Assembly: GCA_947630075.1 (NCBI GenBank)
Contig: CANRGF010000027.1
Location: 1-9,539 of the forward strand
From: an uncultured Clostridia bacterium
GTDB lineage: Bacteria > Bacillota > Clostridia > Christensenellales > UBA1242
DNA length: 9,539 bases
Direction: 5' to 3'
Position 1 is the stretch's first letter; the number at the start of each line of letters is the position of its first letter. The translations under genes were made by a program, and so were the position numbers. The notes beneath the pieces are model-generated. The model had not been told where the DNA came from and searched no databases. It worked only from the letters and a program-made list of their open reading frames with translations. Shown piece by piece: positions 7,001-9,539 of the stretch.

Positions 7001-8443
7001 GCTTCCACAAGCGGCGGAGCAATTTATAACACTGGCGTGATTAGGCTTAATAACTGCCAATTTGAAAGCAACTTTGCCATAGGCGGTGGCGGAGGCGGGC
7101 TTATTAATACGAGCGGTGGCGTGGTAGAACTCACCAATGCCAGATTTGCAAATAATGGAGCAAATTTTGGCGGAGGAATATATGCGGATGGGCGCACAAC
7201 ACTCACTTCTTGCACGATTGAAAACAACAACGCAACCACTTATGGTGGCGGGATATACTTTTCAGCAGGTAGAGATGTGAGGGAGTTGATTATCACCAGC
7301 AGTGGCGAGGGTGAAGGCACAAAAATCCTTTCAAATTCGGCAAAAGACGGTTCAGCGGTGTATATAAATAGAGGGATTGCAAATTTTGTGAACACAAACA
7401 TATCGTCAAACACTTCATGCGAAAATGCGCAAATAGCAGTGAATGGCGGAATGCTAAGAATTCATGGTCAAGCCACAATCGGCGAGGACATCTTCAAATC
7501 TCAAACCGCACAAATTTTGGTGATGGACGAAATGTTTAATTTCACGCAAATCACAATCAAAATTGAAAGCCCAGAAGAGGACGCACAAATAATGTCCTCC
7601 ACCGAGCATACTTTTAGCGAAACAGAGATAGAAAACCTAAAATTGAATTATGGCAAAATTAAAATTTCACCAGACGGAAAAGAATTGCTTGTTGAAACGG
7701 TGAGGGTTGAAATTGAATTTAAAATCAATGGTGTTAGCACTGTTTTGGAATGCACGGTTGGTGAAAGGCTTGTGATGCCGACCGATTGCGGAATTGAAGG
7801 CAAGTTCATTCAAAATTGGAAAAATTCACAAACAAATGAAGAGATTTTGCCAAACAGCGAAATAACAATAAAAGAAGGTTGCACCTTTGAAGCAAAATTG
7901 GGCGATATGTTTAAAATCACCTTACGCCTTAATGGTGCCACAATTTATGAATATGTAATTCCAAACGAAGATTATTATCTTCCAAACATCATGGTGGAAG
8001 GGCAAAGCACAATAGGTTGGCTTTTAGCAGATAAGTTTTATTTGCCAAATGCACATGTTGACGTTAAAAGCAATTTAGAGTTTGAAGGCGTGTTTACCAA
8101 ATTATTTAATGTTAGCGTTTATTTCCAAGGCAATCAAATTGAAAGTCGCTTCTGCGAATTTAAGGACACACTTTCACTAAACAATCTCCCTGCAATTCCT
8201 GAGGGCTACGAATTTGATTGCTTTGAAGTGAATGGCAAAAAGGTTGGGTTGGGCGACACTGTGGAAATAACAAACGACACAAGCATCACAATCCTCATCA
8301 AAGAAATCCCTGCCGAGCCAAGTGCGAATGTGAAACTTATTGTGGTGATTGCAATTCTATCAGTGGCCGCTCTTAGCATCGTGGTTGTGCTAATTTATTC
8401 AAAATTTAAAGGAAAATTAAAAAATAATCAAAAAAAGCAGTGA
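4037..8443 (+). CDS. Secreted, membrane-anchored M60 (enhancin/mucinase-like) metallopeptidase with F5/8C, beta-helix and InlB-like repeats
   Basis: Numbered from ATG 4037 (1468 aa). A signal peptide spans residues 1 to about 35, with cleavage near TSAA. An F5/8 type C (discoidin-like) domain, about 60-200, shows the hallmark DRNFNNYWKS at 85-94; such modules bind glycans. The M60 domain runs from about 285 to 675: RQSTGI at 300, HELGH at 547-551 with E562 as the probable third zinc ligand (SECSNN context), and YFERWGY at 663. All expected catalytic residues are present, so activity is likely; characterised M60 relatives cut O-glycosylated mucin-type proteins. An Ig/FN3-like module follows (about 735-805). 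Next is a right-handed beta-helix (about 814-1160) with GGAIYN-type motifs at 935, 964, 993, 1045 and 1070 and six consecutive glycines at 1016-1021. Three degenerate InlB-B-like repeats (1222-1424) precede a transmembrane helix (about 1434-1454) and a lysine-rich tail. No LPXTG motif is seen. It has its own promoter and terminator, so it is probably monocistronic. Confidence 0.93.
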   Translation: MKSKLLKINMFLILVLAAISISLINFKPLAKTSAATLGTDYLVLEADSKYLSDGYLDKYSVPSSYFTYSNNGGSKSTNPLSNAFDRNFNNYWKSDLANQVNDFINFIDIKFNSKVEINRIIYGGEPGLDKGYPIQLKIYAQVDGDFEEIKYFNTTPTNKNVMFILDAPINCSAIRFEYVEVYRAHYWNATARELILLQPESEEVEEVENIFTDYNCLTLQPGTDMQKINELRQKVKNKVVYEHLNSILERAELVLNKKLVFDPRREMTTNPDGDNVIAQHGEIRGYAQNELKMVWLGTNRQSTGITLNAGQKLNIYVEANEGDKLPQVSCSQFWGHYSLWNGGALQLKPGKNTLTAPDFITPKKDLYAVKDVVAGGPVYISNPYLPGEQPQNIKIYFEGGTVFPVYHKGEEEGMFKRELQDYAQKVEAEPEKYVDVTELVSDHFIMTVRSTSAAQIYQTKSPNANLVYWDDYMQKLLEFDGVKFSNENEDTKEQNFHYDERNKYINCNIRMMQPYGAAYAYTEHVGIQPSWEGGAIYSQSNGWGFTHELGHMMDNSDRTVSECSNNMMSKFDETALEKTATRGDFAKTFVALTPEAENRESYWLQSERMNYLVWWLIESYDIGAWGRMENYYRYYDGDTTGLNSTEKQIYFCSLATGIDLSYYFERWGYNLNPNDPTFKLGNASVKFTTLMSEAKASGKISQTKQPKLWYLDAKQYLENQAGHTNIYSSTDEVAIQSVAKSNGQHTLILTSPKSSNPAHLGYEVWEGSNLVGFTYTNVFVDSSNYSYSPSYSIIAFDRGLNESKRSAVKSATSQQDVCKLNDVKYNSISAAISSADSGSTIYLLKDVFESNIVVDKDITIEIDSTLSSSITIHKLASGDVFQIQDGATLTLLGTESKKIIVDGNNFAQQGALFRVEGLLNLTYVVLQNSINSSNGGAINLVGTGVRKNYLIANNVEFKNNSASNGAAIYNSNSMVEMVINNCKFSSNIASTSGGAIYNTGVIRLNNCQFESNFAIGGGGGGLINTSGGVVELTNARFANNGANFGGGIYADGRTTLTSCTIENNNATTYGGGIYFSAGRDVRELIITSSGEGEGTKILSNSAKDGSAVYINRGIANFVNTNISSNTSCENAQIAVNGGMLRIHGQATIGEDIFKSQTAQILVMDEMFNFTQITIKIESPEEDAQIMSSTEHTFSETEIENLKLNYGKIKISPDGKELLVETVRVEIEFKINGVSTVLECTVGERLVMPTDCGIEGKFIQNWKNSQTNEEILPNSEITIKEGCTFEAKLGDMFKITLRLNGATIYEYVIPNEDYYLPNIMVEGQSTIGWLLADKFYLPNAHVDVKSNLEFEGVFTKLFNVSVYFQGNQIESRFCEFKDTLSLNNLPAIPEGYEFDCFEVNGKKVGLGDTVEITNDTSITILIKEIPAEPSANVKLIVVIAILSVAALSIVVVLIYSKFKGKLKNNQKKQ
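6839..7261 (+). repeat. Pmp-like GG[AG]I[YN] coding repeats (beta-helix)
   Basis: Within the M60 protein, motifs of the form GGAIN, NGAAIYN, GGAIYN, GGGIYA and GGGIYF recur at residues 935, 964, 993, 1045 and 1070. Each is accompanied by a short F..N.A stretch. This resembles the polymorphic membrane protein repeat and right-handed parallel beta-helix coils. The spacing is irregular (25-52 residues), and the DNA has diverged so that only the protein pattern is kept. Confidence 0.7.
7700..8308 (+). repeat. Three degenerate InlB-B/Flg_new-like coding repeats
   Basis: Residues 1222-1288, 1290-1354 and 1355-1424 of the M60 protein are three units of about 65 residues. Each opens with a hydrophobic strand followed by NG or QGN (FKINGV, LRLNGA, VYFQGN). 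A proline-rich turn (MPTDCGI, LPNIMV, LPAIPEG) comes next, then a strand ending in ITIKEG, VDVKSN or VEITND. This matches the general layout of InlB B-repeats, but the canonical motifs are eroded. They probably act as a stalk between the beta-helix and the membrane anchor. Confidence 0.5.
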
Positions 8444-8489
8444 TTTTTTAAGATTTTTAAAAATTTTTCGTTAAAATTTTTAAAAAAAC

Positions 8490-8526
8490 AAAAAATAAGC
8501 GAAGAAAATTCTTTGCTTATTTTTTT
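8490..8526 (+). terminator. Rho-independent terminator after the M60 gene, possibly bidirectional
   Basis: AATAAGCGAAGAA (8494-8506) pairs with TTCTTTGCTTATT (8509-8521) with one G-T wobble. Allowing for a four-base loop, the core stem is 12 bp, extended by flanking A-T pairs, and a T-run follows on the + strand. The A-rich stretch on the left would give a T-run on the other strand, so it could also work in reverse. Confidence 0.85.
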
Positions 8527-8565
8527 GCTTAATCAAAAGATTTTGGCCAAATGGTGTGAAATAAT

Positions 8566-8593
8566 TTGCAAATTTTCATAAATAATGTATAAT
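8566..8593 (+). promoter_or_regulatory. Sigma-A-type promoter of the LRR lipoprotein gene
   Basis: TTGCAA (8566-8571) and a perfect TATAAT (8588-8593) are 16 bp apart. The start of transcription would fall at about 8599-8601, right at the edge of the G-run, leaving a leader of about 11-13 bases before ATG 8612. It shares the TTGCAAAT start, an ATAAA stretch in the spacer and TATAATA with the promoter at 3993-4021. Confidence 0.7.
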
Positions 8594-8601
8594 ATTGTCA
8601 T

Positions 8602-8610
8602 GGGGGGGGG
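8602..8610 (+). repeat. G9 homopolymer tract before the lipoprotein start
   Basis: Nine consecutive G lie one base before ATG 8612 in otherwise AT-rich DNA. GGGGG can pair with the CCUCC anti-Shine-Dalgarno sequence using one G-U wobble, and its first five bases are five bases from the ATG, so it may be the ribosome site. The tract also sits between two ATGs: 8600 is in frame with 8612 only at this exact length. G-runs like this are prone to slipped-strand length change. Confidence 0.75.
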
Positions 8611-8611
8611 T

Positions 8612-9539
8612 ATGCGTTCCAGGAAAATAAATATAATTGCGCTTGTGTTTTGTGCCTTGCTTATGCCAGCATTTGTTTTGACAGGGTGCTGCAAGCAAAA
8701 GCACGAGCATGAATTCTCTGATTGGGTGGAGATTAAAGAAGCCACTTGCTTAGAGGGTGGCGAGTTGAGGCGTGATTGCCTAGATTGTGATTATTTTGAA
8801 ACTAAGCCAACCGAGCCGTTGGGTCATAGTTTTGGCGAGTGGGAGGACCAAACTCTGCCAACCTGTGAGAGCAAGGGCGTTCAGGTTAGGCATTGCACTA
8901 GATGTGGAGTGTTAGACACACAAACGCGTGAAACAGATAAATTAAATCATGTGGTTTTTGATAAATATTTAAAAGACGAGCACAATCATTATAAAGTTTG
9001 CTTAGACCCAGATTGTGGAGAAATTAAATCGGTCGAGCCACACGATAAGTTAGGCGAGGGCGGCAGTTGCTCAGTGTGCGGCTTTAAGCAAGAGATGATA
9101 GATGCCGTCAAGTTTGAGAAATTTGAAGACAAAGAGGAATATCTCGCAGTAGGATATGTAGAAGGATATACATATAGCACGGTGGAAGAAATTGTCATTC
9201 CAGATGAATATCTGGGCTTGCCTGTAACTGAAATTAAAGCCCAAGCATTTTGCACATCAAATTCAAGTACATTTTCTCCATTGGCCAAAGTTTCAATAGG
9301 TAAAAATGTTAAAAAGATTGGATACACAGCATTTTGGCACTGCACAAATTTAGAATATGTGGTTTTCCCAAATAGCTTAACTGAAATTGGGTCATACGCT
9401 TTTGAGTTGTGTGAAAAACTTGACACGGTAAGATTTAATAAAAACTTAAAAACATTAAAACAAGAAGCTTTTTATGGTTGCACTAGCCTAGCAAAAGTAG
9501 ATTTGCCAAGCAGCCTTCAATCTATTGGAGAATCTGGCT
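8612..9539 (+). CDS. Partial surface lipoprotein with cysteine-rich repeats and BspA-type leucine-rich repeats
   Basis: The gene runs off the right edge; 309 residues are visible. A signal peptide with basic N-terminus and hydrophobic core ends in the lipobox LTGC, with C26 as the lipidated residue, so the mature protein should be tethered to the outer face of the membrane. Residues 31-160 hold a Cys/His-rich region: C46-x9-C56-x2-C59, the same spacing again at C85/C95/C98, then C130/C135 and C153/C156, probably zinc-ribbon-like. From residue 227 there are exact 23-residue repeats (227-249, 250-272, 273-295, then a partial one) with the LRR_5/BspA pattern of IG..AF..C..L. BspA-family proteins often bind host matrix proteins or other microbes; a binding role here is inference. 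ATG 8612 is chosen because the G-run can serve as its ribosome site. An in-frame ATG at 8600 would add MGGG but would sit at the predicted transcript start with no ribosome site. Confidence 0.88.
   Translation, partial: MRSRKINIIALVFCALLMPAFVLTGCCKQKHEHEFSDWVEIKEATCLEGGELRRDCLDCDYFETKPTEPLGHSFGEWEDQTLPTCESKGVQVRHCTRCGVLDTQTRETDKLNHVVFDKYLKDEHNHYKVCLDPDCGEIKSVEPHDKLGEGGSCSVCGFKQEMIDAVKFEKFEDKEEYLAVGYVEGYTYSTVEEIVIPDEYLGLPVTEIKAQAFCTSNSSTFSPLAKVSIGKNVKKIGYTAFWHCTNLEYVVFPNSLTEIGSYAFELCEKLDTVRFNKNLKTLKQEAFYGCTSLAKVDLPSSLQSIGESG
9290..9539 (+). repeat. LRR_5 (BspA-type) coding repeats, 69-bp period
   Basis: Units begin at 9290, 9359, 9428 and 9497, each 69 bp (23 codons); the last is cut by the window edge. 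Each starts with a V-x-[IFL] strand, then a solvent-exposed K/N stretch, IG or LK, xxAF, and C-x2-L. The protein pattern is regular while the DNA is diverged, so these are old repeats rather than a recent tandem expansion. Confidence 0.85.

Noticed and set aside
7081..7099. GGC/GGT/GGA-rich stretch coding six glycines as a possible slippage microsatellite
   Set aside because: The codons are mixed rather than a pure repeat, and the glycines fit a turn in the beta-helix.
8989..9426. 145-codon minus-strand reading frame inside the lipoprotein gene
   Set aside because: It is antisense to a well-supported lipoprotein with exact 23-residue repeats; no ribosome site or recognisable protein features.

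Overview
The window looks like part of a low-GC, probably Gram-positive-type (monoderm) bacterium with a host-associated life, most plausibly an uncultured gut member of the Bacillota. This rests on AT-rich spacers, the standard code (TGA is used as a stop and TGG codes for Trp), a PrgI/VirB4-type secretion ATPase, a C-terminally membrane-anchored M60 mucinase-like protein and a BspA-type leucine-rich-repeat lipoprotein. No species name can be supported from the sequence alone. All genes read on the + strand.

Region 1 (1-3773) is the end of a type IV secretion/conjugation operon. A helical, charged protein whose start lies left of the window is followed 33 bp later by a 915-residue ATPase. 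That ATPase joins a PrgI-like two-helix membrane segment to a complete VirB4 motor in one chain. A strong intrinsic terminator three bases after the ATPase stop closes the operon.

Region 2 (3774-4036) is a very AT-rich spacer with no convincing gene. It carries A-tracts spaced about 10 bp apart, then a clear promoter (TTGCAA, 17 bp, TATAAT) and a Shine-Dalgarno site.

Region 3 (4037-8443) is one giant surface protein: signal peptide, F5/8 type C carbohydrate-binding domain, M60 zinc metallopeptidase with an intact HELGH...E site, an Ig-like module, a right-handed beta-helix with Pmp-like GGAIYN repeats, three degenerate InlB-B/Flg_new-like repeats, and a C-terminal transmembrane anchor with a lysine-rich tail. 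A long hairpin terminator follows.

Region 4 (8527-9539) holds a second promoter very like the first, then a run of nine G directly before the start codon of a lipoprotein. This has an LTGC lipobox, cysteine-rich zinc-ribbon-like repeats and 23-residue BspA-type leucine-rich repeats, and runs off the right edge.

Taken together: a secretion/conjugation apparatus gene block sits beside two independently promoted surface genes, one likely to bind and cut host mucin-type glycoproteins and one likely to act as an adhesin or binding lipoprotein. The most notable regulatory oddities are the G9 tract at the lipoprotein start and the shared promoter layout, which predicts very short leaders for both surface genes.
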